Origin: Chryseobacterium ginsenosidimutans
GTDB lineage: Bacteria > Bacteroidota > Bacteroidia > Flavobacteriales > Weeksellaceae
Length of the DNA: 64,000 nt
Reading direction: 5' to 3'
Assembly: GCF_024807225.1 (NCBI RefSeq)
Contig: NZ_JANUCO010000001.1
Location: 3,534,001 to 3,598,000, forward strand
Position 1 is the stretch's first letter. Every line of letters starts with the position of its first letter. Under the pieces are notes generated by a model. The model ran no database searches, was not told the DNA's origin, and saw only the letters and a list, made by a program, of their open reading frames with translations. Below, piece after piece: positions 56,268 through 64,000 of this stretch. The translations under genes were made by a program, and so were the position numbers.

Positions 56268-59037
56268 TTAAAATTTAAATGAAACCATAAATCCGTAAGT
56301 TTTAAAAGAAGGAAGATTAAAAAAATCAAGTCCTCTTCCACTTTCCTGATCGTAGAAATTTTGATTGGGATCTGCTCCTTTATTCGCCTGCCAAAGAAGA
56401 ATATTATTCACATAAAAAGTAAGAACCAATGAAGTTTTCGTCTGATCGATCGGAAAATTTTTCGATAAGGAAATACTGTTAATTCTCACGTAATCTGCTT
56501 TTTGCACATAATCTTCCGCGACTCCCAAATAACCATATCTCGTCCACCTGTTTTGCGAAACATTTTGATTCGGATCATAAAAATCTACGGGAATCTGATT
56601 GGTATTTCCGTTAAAATTTACACCTTCAAAAACATAGTTTTTATTATTCCTCTGATCTGCAGAATTTTGCGAACGTCCGTAATAATCAAGAACAGCCTGA
56701 GTTCCGTTCCATAATTGTCCGCCTTTTTTCCATTCCCAATTGAGGTCTAAAGTGAATCTTTTGAAAGTGAAATTATGATTGAACTTCATCACAAAATCCG
56801 GTGTCGGATCTGCAATAATTTTCAAGCCATCGGCTTTTTTGGGATAGCCAAAATCATCAATAATTAACTGTCCTTTCTCATTTCTTTCAAAATAACTTCC
56901 CATCACAACGCCCAAAACCTGACCTTGCATCAACGTTTTATAAATATCATTGAAACCGGAAACCGCCAAATTATTGTACCCATTTTCAACCCGATCTACA
57001 ATATCTTTATATTTGAAAAATGAAATTTTATGGGTACTGGAAAAATTGTATCCGATTGTTAAATTATTAAAAGAAAAATTGAATTCATACCCTTTGTAAG
57101 AATGATCGGCAAGATTTTTTAGCCCAAGTTGATTATTTTCATAGATTGGGAAAATATCATTAAAAATTTTCCGATCGAAATATTCTCCTTCCAGACTAAT
57201 TCTGTACCCTAAATCTAATTTGAATCCGGTTTTCCATTCTTTAACATTGATATTGGAAAGACCTTTAAAAGTTTCCACTTCATTCACCGGAAAATATTGA
57301 TATGCATTTTCTGCATTCAGCAAAGTCGTTGCGTAAGAAGCATAAGATCTTGTAATTTCAGGCTCGGAAACTCAACTCTGTGTAAGCTCCCAACACTTTA
57401 AAATTAAAATGGTACCAATCAAAAATATCTTCAAAAGTTACATAAGCATTTGCTTTTGGCAGCCAATAATTATTTTTCTTCGAAGTATTGGAAACATAGA
57501 ATGAATTCCCAAGATTAGCTCCAATTTCAAGATCATTTTCATGAATTTCAAGGCTATAATTAAAAAGATAATCCTGAGAAGTTTTCTGATAAATGTATTT
57601 ACTTTTCGTTACACTATTAAAAACATCAGATTTTCTGTCATTCACAATAAAATTAAGCCCAAAAGTATTTTTAAAATCATAATCTCCCAATGAATAATTT
57701 CCGGAAATATTAGAGTTATACAAAGAATTATTCTGTGTTCTTTCATTCAGCAAACCATTGACAAATCCGTATGTTGAAGGTTTATATTGATCAAAATTCC
57801 GGAAACTGTCGCTTTCGTAAGATTGACTTAGATTCAGTTTAAATTTTCCAAAACTTTTCGCCGCATCAAAACTGAATTGTCTGCGATTGCTGCGATAATT
57901 ATATTTATTTTCCTGATCAAAAAGAAACAACGGATTGTCTGTAAAACGGCTATAACTTCTTTGCGAACCGTCTGTCAGAAGCAGATTCTGTGAATTCGAA
58001 AAAGAAATTGGAGTCAACAAAGAGTTTTGATACACCCTGTTGAAAAGTCCGATTCTATTGGCATTTGTTGCTTTATTTTCTTCATAATTAAAAGCAGCAT
58101 TTAAAATATATCCATTAAAACTTGCATTCAATTTTGTCTTTAAAGAATTAATCAGATTAAACTGATCGATGAGGTACATTTGGTCTTTCTGTTGACCGAG
58201 ATCCAATGAAAACCGAACTATTTCACGATAACCTTGTTTTAAAAATGTATTAATTCTTAATTGATTATTGAATCCGAATGTTGTTTTAAAAAGATCATTA
58301 TTGTAAGCTTTTGCGGGAGAAATTCCGTTTGAAAGATTGACTAATCTTCCATTTTGATCGTATTGATAAGGCTGATTATCAAATCCCAAAGTAGAAATAT
58401 CCGGACCAAAACTGAACATTTCATCCGTTTCCGGACCTTTCCAAACCAAAGAACCGTTTTCTGATCTCCCTTGAACAAATCTATTTTGCGTCTGAGGAAT
58501 CGAATTTCTGGATTTCACATCAAAAGAAGACGTAAAACTGCCGTTAATGAAAATATTTCTGTTATTTAACTCTTTTAACTGATACAAACTGTCATTTTTC
58601 AGAGCAATTTTTTTCACCTTTACAATGTAATCATCAGAACCTTTGATCGTTACTTTTTTAGCATTCTCAAAGCTGTACTGATCCATTTCTTTATTTGAAA
58701 CAAGACTGTCGTAGGCTTTACTGTAAATATTTTCAACAGATTTTGATTCAATCTGACTTCTGAGAATGTCTTTTAATTCTCTCAAATGATAAGTCTGAGT
58801 AACCATCTGATTTTTCGAATTATTCCAAATCAAAGTATCAAAAGGTTTCGCAGCGATAATGGCAAATCCTTTTTCGTCGGTCATTTCGTAAATGCCACTG
58901 TTTTTATTGAAAATTTTCAAGAAAGTCTGAGGTTTTCCTTTACGATCAAGAAACTTTCCTGAATAATAAAGCTGGGAATTTTGGGCAAAGAAATAGTTAA
59001 CCGCAAACAACGGAAATAGTAAATAAATTTTCTTCAT
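56268..59037 (-). CDS. SusC-like TonB-receptor barrel lacking a plug, frameshifted at 57368-57370
   Basis: An outer-membrane barrel protein with signal peptide (FAVNYFFAQ), 922 residues if repaired. Residues 25-75 form a carboxypeptidase-like regulatory domain. A linker to about 165 shows none of the plug motifs (no LQG, IRG, ViDG or VLKD..A). The sequence then enters SusC/RagA barrel features (NGSFTSSFDVKSRN, QTQNRFVQGRSENG, YNNDLFKTTFGFNNQ) and ends FNLPSFKTYGFMVSFKF, an aromatic barrel end. The first frame stops after AYTELSFRA. Removing one A of AAA at 57368-57370 gives TELSSEPEITRSYASY and continues to 56268. It lies between an anti-sigma-like plug protein and the A2M-plug protein. The frameshift is probably a sequence error. 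Confidence 0.83.
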
Positions 59038-59137
59038 ATTCTTTGTTGTGATTAAAAAAAGGCGAAAAAAGAAGCCTCCGAAGAAATTTCTTTTTTCAGA
59101 TTTATATAGAATGGTTATTAATTTTAAAGATTAGGAA

Positions 59138-60253
59138 TTACTTTTTGGGTACATCATCTTTGAGAAGTTTTTTCAATTCTCTTTTCTCTTTTTTGGAAAT
59201 ATCTTTTGTTTCAATTAAAATAGCTCCGTTTAAAGCCTTGTTTCCAAAAAGGGCAACTGCTTTCTCACCTTTAAAAACTCTCATTGCCACTATTTTTTTA
59301 GGGTCTAAGTTTTTAAATGCTTCCGCGTTGCTGGAAATCCCGTTAATAATATATAACGGATTGGTATTCGGCATCAAAGAACCTTGACAACTGATCGAAA
59401 TATCCACTTTTCCTGAACCCGGCGTTCCGGAAATCGAGTTGATATTTACACCGGAAATACCTCTTAGTATTGTATTGACCTCTGTTTTACTACCAATTCT
59501 GTTTCCGTATCCTGAATTCATGGCAACCGGTTGATTGGTTTTCAAATATCCTTTATTGTAAGCCAGAATCGAGGGTTCCTGCGTTTGTTCTTTAAGATCA
59601 AAAGGACTATTTGGATAGGCTACTTCCGCTGTATCTGCGACCGCGTTTAAGTCAGACATTTTCTTTCTGGTAGACGAAGCAAGAGCATTCACCATAGAAG
59701 ATTTTTCCTTTTTGATGCCCATTGCAATCACTTCTTCTATATTTTTCATTCTTAAAGTATCTCCGATTTTATCCGACAATGCAGGTGCAGCATCTTCATG
59801 AGAAACTTCTTGTGGCGCTGAATAAACCGGAGAAGATAATGGAGGTGCTATATAAACAGACGAAGCCGATTGATAAGCAATTGCTGTAGGAGGTAATGGC
59901 AAAATATCATTTTGAATATTTGCTTTTATCATACTGTCAACCTTTTGAATATGTTCGGGAACAACAGTTGCTATATTTTTTTGAGGAATTACGGTGTTTT
60001 GAGCAAGTACCGGTTTTGTAATTTCAGCGTTTTCTTTTTTATTAGTAAAGTAAAAAATTCCTGAACCGATCAATAAACTTGCTGCAATTCCGTACGGAAG
60101 CCACATTGGGATAATTCTACTTTTTTTCTCTTCTTTTTTATCTAATCTTTCCTCAACATTCGCCCAAACTTTATCAAACCCAGGAAAAGTCGCAGGTTCT
60201 TCTAAAGTCTTAGAAGCCTCGTTGAAAGTTTTATCTATATTATTATTTTCCAT
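59138..60253 (-). CDS. Transmembrane anti-sigma-like protein with periplasmic TonB plug-like domain
   Basis: A 371-residue single-pass protein. The N-terminal 48 residues are cytoplasmic (FDKVWANVEERLDKKEEKK), followed by one transmembrane helix (MWLPYGIAASLLIGSGIFYF, about 50-68). A long linker with Pro-rich stretches follows. The C-terminal domain, about 255-355, has plug-type elements: VNTILRGISGVNI, NPLYIINGISS, LDPKKIVAMRVFKGEKAVAL and FGNKALNGAILIETK. The gene lies 12 bases after an ECF sigma gene, the place of an anti-sigma factor. A plug domain in this position is unusual; function is inferred. Confidence 0.75.
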   Translation of the reverse strand: MENNNIDKTFNEASKTLEEPATFPGFDKVWANVEERLDKKEEKKSRIIPMWLPYGIAASLLIGSGIFYFTNKKENAEITKPVLAQNTVIPQKNIATVVPEHIQKVDSMIKANIQNDILPLPPTAIAYQSASSVYIAPPLSSPVYSAPQEVSHEDAAPALSDKIGDTLRMKNIEEVIAMGIKKEKSSMVNALASSTRKKMSDLNAVADTAEVAYPNSPFDLKEQTQEPSILAYNKGYLKTNQPVAMNSGYGNRIGSKTEVNTILRGISGVNINSISGTPGSGKVDISISCQGSLMPNTNPLYIINGISSNAEAFKNLDPKKIVAMRVFKGEKAVALFGNKALNGAILIETKDISKKEKRELKKLLKDDVPKK

Positions 60254-60265
60254 TGTTGTAAAAGT

Positions 60266-60784
60266 TTAAATGTTTTGATGAATCAAAAGTTCCTGAAGTT
60301 TTTTTCTTGCAAAATTGAGTTGAGATTTTGATGTTCCTTCACTGATAGAAAGCATCGTCGCGATTTCTTTGTGAGGATAACCTTCAATCGCAAAAAGATT
60401 AAAAATAGCTCTGCAACCTTCGGGAAGAAAATTTAGCAGATTTAAAATATCTTTTTCAAACGAGGCATTTTCCATGGTAGAATCAGAATAAATGACATGA
60501 TCTTCTTCTAAAGAAATATGCAGTTCTTTAGTTGATCTCAATTTCTGTAAACATTCATTCACAGCGATTTTTCTCGCCCATGCTTCAAAAATATCCGGAT
60601 TCTGAAGCTGACTCATTTTTGTAAAAATTTTATAAAAACTGTCCGCCAAAACTTCCTCGATATCTTCGTCATTTTTCAGATAACGTTTGCAAACCGAGTA
60701 CAGTTTTCCCGCCATCTTTTCGTAGACTTTCCGCTGCGCATTGCGGTCGTTCCGTTGACATTCTATTAGTAGCTCTCGTTCCAT
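60266..60784 (-). CDS. ECF RNA polymerase sigma-70 factor
   Basis: A 172-residue ECF sigma factor. Region 2 reads CQRNDRNAQRKVYEKMAGKL, then YSVCKRYLKNDEDIEEVLAD; region 4 reads LPEGCRAIFNLFAIEGYPHK and EIATMLSISEGTSKSQLNFA. It is the first gene of the minus-strand operon with the plug-carrying anti-sigma-like protein, the barrel and the A2M-plug protein. A TATACTAGTATA palindrome lies 11 bases upstream of its start and may be an operator or autoregulatory site. Confidence 0.9.
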   Translation of the reverse strand: MERELLIECQRNDRNAQRKVYEKMAGKLYSVCKRYLKNDEDIEEVLADSFYKIFTKMSQLQNPDIFEAWARKIAVNECLQKLRSTKELHISLEEDHVIYSDSTMENASFEKDILNLLNFLPEGCRAIFNLFAIEGYPHKEIATMLSISEGTSKSQLNFARKKLQELLIHQNI

Positions 60785-60794
60785 AATCAGGCTT

Positions 60795-60806
60795 TATACT
60801 AGTATA
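60795..60806. promoter_or_regulatory. Palindrome TATACTAGTATA upstream of the sigma gene
   Basis: Perfect 12-base palindrome just upstream of the sigma factor start codon. It resembles, but is not identical to, the CTATAC/GTATAG sites near 9923 and 10269. It could bind a dimeric regulator or be fortuitous in AT-rich sequence. Confidence 0.35.
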
Positions 60807-61111
60807 GATGCAAAAAACTTCAAACAGGTTGGAAACATTTTAAACTTTTTTTAAAAATTAATAAAAAATATTGAATACAACAAAGAAAGTTAAAATAATT
60901 AAGACTGTTTTGTATTGATTTTCAATAATTTAATTATATAAAAATATCTTTCAAGCAAATATTTAATTAATTCATTTTCTTTATTTAATATCTCAAATTT
61001 CTTAATGTCTTGCACCTTTTCATGAAAAAGATCAATATTAAATTTAACCTTTCCCTTTGTAACGAATCTGTAATATGAACGACTATTCATATAAATAATC
61101 TTTTTATAGTA
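60807..61111. other. AT-rich divergent intergenic region
   Basis: About 300 bases between the sigma factor (minus) and the peptidase (plus). The 63-codon minus-strand frame here is Lys/Ile/Asn-rich, has no recognisable features and is unlikely to be a gene. Promoters for both flanking genes are expected, but no clear TANNTTTG box was identified. Confidence 0.4.
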
Positions 61112-62314
61112 ATGAAAAATACCAAAATTGCGTCATTACTTTTTGTTTTGTCTGCAGGAAGTATGATGTTTGCTCAGGATGACTTAATCAACAAGTTAAA
61201 GAACAATCAGTCTCAAAATGCTAATTTTCAGTTCACAACGTTGAAAGATGTTGGTGCAACTTCTGTGAAAAACCAAGGTTCTTCGGGAACTTGCTGGAGT
61301 TATTCGGGGAATTCTTTCCTTGAATCTGAAATGCAGAGAATGGGTAAAAAGCCTGTTGATTTGGCAGAAATCTTTACTGCAAGAAATTCTTATCACGATA
61401 AAGCAAAATTATATGTTCTCAATAACGGAGCGATCAGTTGGGGAGACGGGGGTGAATTGCACGACGTTGTTAACATGTACAAAAAATACGGTGCCGTTCC
61501 TCAAGATGTTTATACAGGATTAAAATCCGGACAGACTTTGAATAATTTCTCTGAAATGCAGGGTAAATTGAAGCCGATTTTAGACAGCTTGGTTCAGGCT
61601 GCAACAAAAGGAAAACTGACTGACAACTGGATGTCTTCTGTTGATGCGATTTTAGATCAATATTTAGGAAAAGTTCCTGCCAACTTTACATACGAAGGGA
61701 AAAATTACACTCCTCAGACTTTTGCTAAGGAAGTTGTAGGCATCAATCCGGAAGATTATGTGGAAATTTCTTCTTACAAAGATTATCCTTATTATCAGAA
61801 ATTCGTAGTTCCGATTCCTGATAACTGGACTCACGATTCTGACTGGAATGTACCGATGAAAGATTTAACAGCAATTATCGATAACGCTGTAAATAAAGGA
61901 TATTCTGTAGGTTGGGCGACTGATGTTTCTGAGCCTTATTTCTCTTATAAAAACGGAGTTGCCTATGTTCCGGATGTAGATTTGGATCAGATCACTGCGG
62001 AAAACAAAGGAACTCTATTCACAGAGCCGAAAAAAGATAAAGCAATCAACGAAGATATGCGTCAAAAAGCTTTGAATAACCTTTCTACAACGGATGATCA
62101 CGGAATGCACATCGTAGGATTGGCAAAAGATCAATCTGGAAAAGAATATTATATGGTGAAGAATTCTTGGGGTGTGACGAATGATTTCGAAGGTTATCTT
62201 TATGTGTCAAGACCTTATGTTGAATACAAATCGACTGCTATTTTAATTCACAAAAGTGCGCTACCAAAAAGCATTAAAAGACAATTGAAGCCAACGAAAA
62301 ATATTGGTTTATAA
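61112..62314 (+). CDS. Papain-like C1 peptidase (bleomycin hydrolase-like)
   Basis: A 400-residue secreted cysteine peptidase (signal peptide ends MMFAQ). Gln and catalytic Cys are in NQGSSGTCWSYSGNSF, His in DDHGMHIVGLAKD, Asn in MVKNSWGVTNDFEGYLY. The order and the long insertion between Cys and His match C1B peptidases of the PepC/bleomycin hydrolase type. Terminator follows. Confidence 0.88.
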   Translation: MKNTKIASLLFVLSAGSMMFAQDDLINKLKNNQSQNANFQFTTLKDVGATSVKNQGSSGTCWSYSGNSFLESEMQRMGKKPVDLAEIFTARNSYHDKAKLYVLNNGAISWGDGGELHDVVNMYKKYGAVPQDVYTGLKSGQTLNNFSEMQGKLKPILDSLVQAATKGKLTDNWMSSVDAILDQYLGKVPANFTYEGKNYTPQTFAKEVVGINPEDYVEISSYKDYPYYQKFVVPIPDNWTHDSDWNVPMKDLTAIIDNAVNKGYSVGWATDVSEPYFSYKNGVAYVPDVDLDQITAENKGTLFTEPKKDKAINEDMRQKALNNLSTTDDHGMHIVGLAKDQSGKEYYMVKNSWGVTNDFEGYLYVSRPYVEYKSTAILIHKSALPKSIKRQLKPTKNIGL

Positions 62315-62368
62315 AAATGCATCACTCTTGTCATTAGAATATGACAATTTTAGATATTTAAATCTGTT

Positions 62369-62407
62369 AAAAACCGTTTTCATTCTTTGGGAACGGTTTT
62401 GTTTTTT
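62369..62407 (+). terminator. Intrinsic terminator after the C1 peptidase
   Basis: AAAAACCGTT (62369-62378) pairs with AACGGTTTT (62392-62400), followed by TTTGTTTTTT. 55 bases after the stop. Confidence 0.8.
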
Positions 62408-62449
62408 ATAATGTTTAAATTTCACACAATAATCTACACAAACTCTGTT

Positions 62450-62530
62450 ATTCCGTAGGAATCTAAACAGAGTATTAGAGAATAGCTTGGAAACATTCGC
62501 GCTTAGATACCCAGGATGACAAACTTGATG
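62450..62530. repeat. Short repeat fragment ending CAGGATGACAAACT
   Basis: Shares the skeleton CGTAGGAATC ... TTAGATACCCAGGATGACA with 31227-31312 (CGTAGAGATC ... TAGATCCTTCCAGGATGAT) and a piece of 45448-45470. Non-coding. Confidence 0.45.
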
Positions 62531-62564
62531 GAAACCTTAATGGTTAAAATTAATCATAATTAAA

Positions 62565-62597
62565 AAACCGCTTCAAGATAATATCCTGAAGCGGTTT
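62565..62597 (-). terminator. Intrinsic terminator of the old yellow enzyme gene
   Basis: AAACCGCTTCA / TGAAGCGGTTT hairpin (62565-62575 with 62587-62597). The minus strand runs into TTTTTAATT. Convergent to the peptidase terminator. Confidence 0.85.
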
Positions 62598-62757
62598 CGT
62601 TTAAAATAATTGAATAGGTAAAATTTATAAAATAATGTGAACCGTTAACAATAAACTTGCTTTAGCAGTGAATAGTCAAGTGTCAATTTAGAAAAGTTGT
62701 AAAATACAAATTGACAGCAAAAACAAATTATCTATTAACAATTCACAATTTCTCTTT

Positions 62758-63820
62758 TTAATAAAGCACTCCCAAACTTTCCGCTGAAAAATCAAGAAGT
62801 TCTTCTGTTTTTCCTTCTTTAATCTTCGTTACCCATTCCGGATCCTGCAATAATGCACGACCGACAGCAACTAAATCGAAATCTCCTCTTTCCAGTCTTT
62901 TCGTTAGTTTCTGTTAAGTCTGCTTTTTCAGTTCCCTGTCCTGCAAATGCTCCCATAAAATCTCCTTCAAGACCTACAGAACCTACTGTGATTGTTGGTT
63001 GCCCTGTAATTTTTTTAGCCCAACCTGCAAAATTAAGATCAGAACCATCAAATTCTGCTTCCCAGAAACGTCTTTGCGAACAGTGGAAAATATCAACTCC
63101 CGCATCTTTTAATGGCATTAACCACTCTTCCATTTCTTCCGGTGTATTTGCTAATCTTGATTTATAATCCTGCTGTTTCCATTGAGAAAGACGGATAATA
63201 ATTGTGAAATCTTCACCAACCGCAGCTCTGATTGCTTTTACAACATCAACCGCGAATTTACTTCTTTCTTTTATCGTTTTTCCGCCGTATTCATCGGTTC
63301 TTGTATTGGTAACTTCCCAGAAAAACTGGTCAATTAAATACCCATGAGCTCCATGAATTTCAACAACATCAAATCCTAAATCTTTCGCAGATTTTGCAGA
63401 AGCCGCAAACTGTGCAATCGTATCCTGAATATCTTCTAATGTCATTGTAGAAGCCTTTTCCATATCAACCAACGGATAATCTGCTGAACTTCTCGTATCT
63501 CCAACATGCCAGATTTGAGGCCCCATTTTTCCGCCATTTTCATGAACAGCGTCGATTACGTTTTTCCAGCCGTTCAATGCTTCTGTTCCGTAGAAATCAG
63601 GAATATTCTGCATATTCTTCGATCCCGGTCTGTTGATTACCGTTCCTTCAGAAAGAATTAATCCAACTTCAGAAGCGGCTCTTCTTGCATAATACTCTGT
63701 AATATTTTGTGTAGGAACTCCGTTGTCAGATTGTGCTCTGGTCATCGGTGCCATTACGATTCTATTTTTAAGCTCTAAATTTTTATATTTAAAAGGTTTA
63801 AATAATGATTCTGTACTCAT
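62758..63820 (-). CDS. Old yellow enzyme family NADH:flavin oxidoreductase, frameshifted at 62908-62910
   Basis: An FMN-dependent ene-reductase-like enzyme, 353 residues after repair. Conserved parts: NRIVMAPMTRAQSDNGVPTQ, EVGLILSEGTVI, IWHVGDTRSSADY (contains the active-site His region), VEIHGAHGYLIDQFFWEVTN, NTRTDEYGG and TVGSVGLEGDFMGA. Near the end the frame goes astray after KADLTETNEKTG. Removing one T of TTT at 62908-62910 gives ADLTELTKRLERGDFDLVAVGRA, the family C-terminus, and ends SAESLGVLY at 62758. Divergent from an HxlR regulator, which probably controls it in response to electrophiles or quinones. The frameshift is probably a sequence error. Confidence 0.87.
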
Positions 63821-63843
63821 CTTTAAAATTATATTTTACAATT

Positions 63844-63942
63844 GTTACACAAAGTAACTAATAATAGTTCGTATTTGTATCTTATGAAGAAAAAAAGTGG
63901 TAACTTTGTAGTAACTTACATTAGTAACTTAAAAGTAACATA
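63844..63942. promoter_or_regulatory. HxlR operator array and promoter between divergent genes
   Basis: Four GTAAC-type half sites: GTAACTT at 63900, 63911 and 63924 and GTAACAT at 63935 (spacing 11, 13 and 11). An inverted pair GTTAC-ACAAA-GTAAC lies at 63844-63858. The first half site overlaps TAACTTTG (63901-63908), a fit to the TANNTTTG -7 box, with TTTG at 63874-63877 as a possible -33. Arrangement suggests autoregulation of the HxlR gene and repression of the old yellow enzyme gene. Confidence 0.55.
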
Positions 63943-64000
63943 TGAAAAAAAGTGAATTAATGCAATACAGCTGTCCTTTAGGTAAAGCAATGTCTGCCTT
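63942..64000 (+). CDS. HxlR-family regulator (3' truncated by window)
   Basis: Only the first 19 codons are in the window: MKKSELMQYSCPLGKAMSA. CPLGKAMSA with a Cys near the N-terminus is the typical opening of HxlR/YodB-type winged-helix regulators, where that Cys senses electrophiles, quinones or disulfide stress. It is divergent from the old yellow enzyme gene, the usual pairing for such regulators. The rest lies outside the window. Confidence 0.75.
   Translation, partial: MKKSELMQYSCPLGKAMSA

Noticed and set aside
60899..61090. 63-codon minus-strand frame
   Set aside because: Very AT-rich, no recognised features, no start signals; most likely chance.
2748..62910. Programmed translational frameshifting at the nine breaks
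   Set aside because: The motif lies on the coding strand as RGAAACY in five genes and RGTTTCY in four, with different codon phases and no shared stimulator; housekeeping genes such as zwf would not need it.
1..64000. tRNA, rRNA, riboswitch or phage genes
   Set aside because: No tRNA TPsiC-like sequence in a cloverleaf, rRNA core, riboswitch or integrase/structural phage gene was recognised on either strand.

Overview
This 64 kb window looks like chromosomal DNA of a Bacteroidota member close to Chryseobacterium (Weeksellaceae, Flavobacteriia). It is AT-rich, has TANNTTTG-type promoter boxes, SusC/SusE/SusF-family surface proteins, a type IX secretion sorting domain, a GldA-like ATPase, GH97 and GH29 enzymes and the typical dispersed intergenic hairpin repeats. 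No rRNA, tRNA, phage, IS transposase or CRISPR array was found.

Layout. 1-5.2 kb: end of a starch-utilisation locus (SusE-like partial, SusF-like lipoprotein, GH13 amylase lipoprotein, GH97 alpha-glucosidase). 5.5-9.0 kb: a six-hairpin glycosidase and a pectate lyase. 9.1-15.1 kb: a LuxR-type regulator divergent from a 1500-residue fibronectin/GEVED T9SS surface protein, with twin inverted-repeat operator candidates between them. 15.4-21.1 kb: an Omp85-like protein and the oxidative pentose phosphate operon gnd-zwf-pgl. 21.8-36.2 kb: GldA-like ATPase, a vault-like flotillin, adenine deaminase, patatin, M19 dipeptidase, lipoamide dehydrogenase and small proteins, separated by repeat elements. 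36.2-40.4 kb: a GH29-GH3 pair. 40.6-44.4 kb: TIGR01777 protein, OsmC, and an msrA / hydrolase-OsmC / msrB redox-repair operon. 44.7-49.4 kb: a MarR/GbsR-led membrane cluster with a desaturase and a DCC thiol oxidoreductase. 49.5-60.8 kb: a cell-surface system with an ECF sigma factor, a transmembrane protein carrying a TonB plug-like domain, a SusC-like barrel that seems to lack its own plug, an alpha-2-macroglobulin-like protein with an internal plug domain, and a VWA/TSP3 lipoprotein. 61.1-64 kb: a papain-like peptidase, an old yellow enzyme and the start of a divergent HxlR regulator.

Two results stand out. First, nine genes in this window carry a single-base frameshift. In every case the homology-restored frame requires removing one A/T from RGAAACY (or RGTTTCY), giving RGAACY. 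The motif occurs in both orientations relative to the genes, while dozens of other RGAACY sites are intact. This points to a motif-specific process, most simply base-calling error at a partially modified motif; GAAC/GTTC is a known Dnd phosphorothioation consensus. The nine genes are therefore probably intact in the cell. Second, the 51.7-60.8 kb locus looks like a split TonB-dependent signalling or trapping system, with plug domains on an anti-sigma-like protein and on an A2M-like protein next to a plugless barrel.

Small dispersed elements are abundant: a compound hairpin family (five copies, with stems whose bases co-vary), a ~160 bp pair with ACGCAAAG ends, and a 171 bp element with perfect 17 bp terminal inverted repeats.
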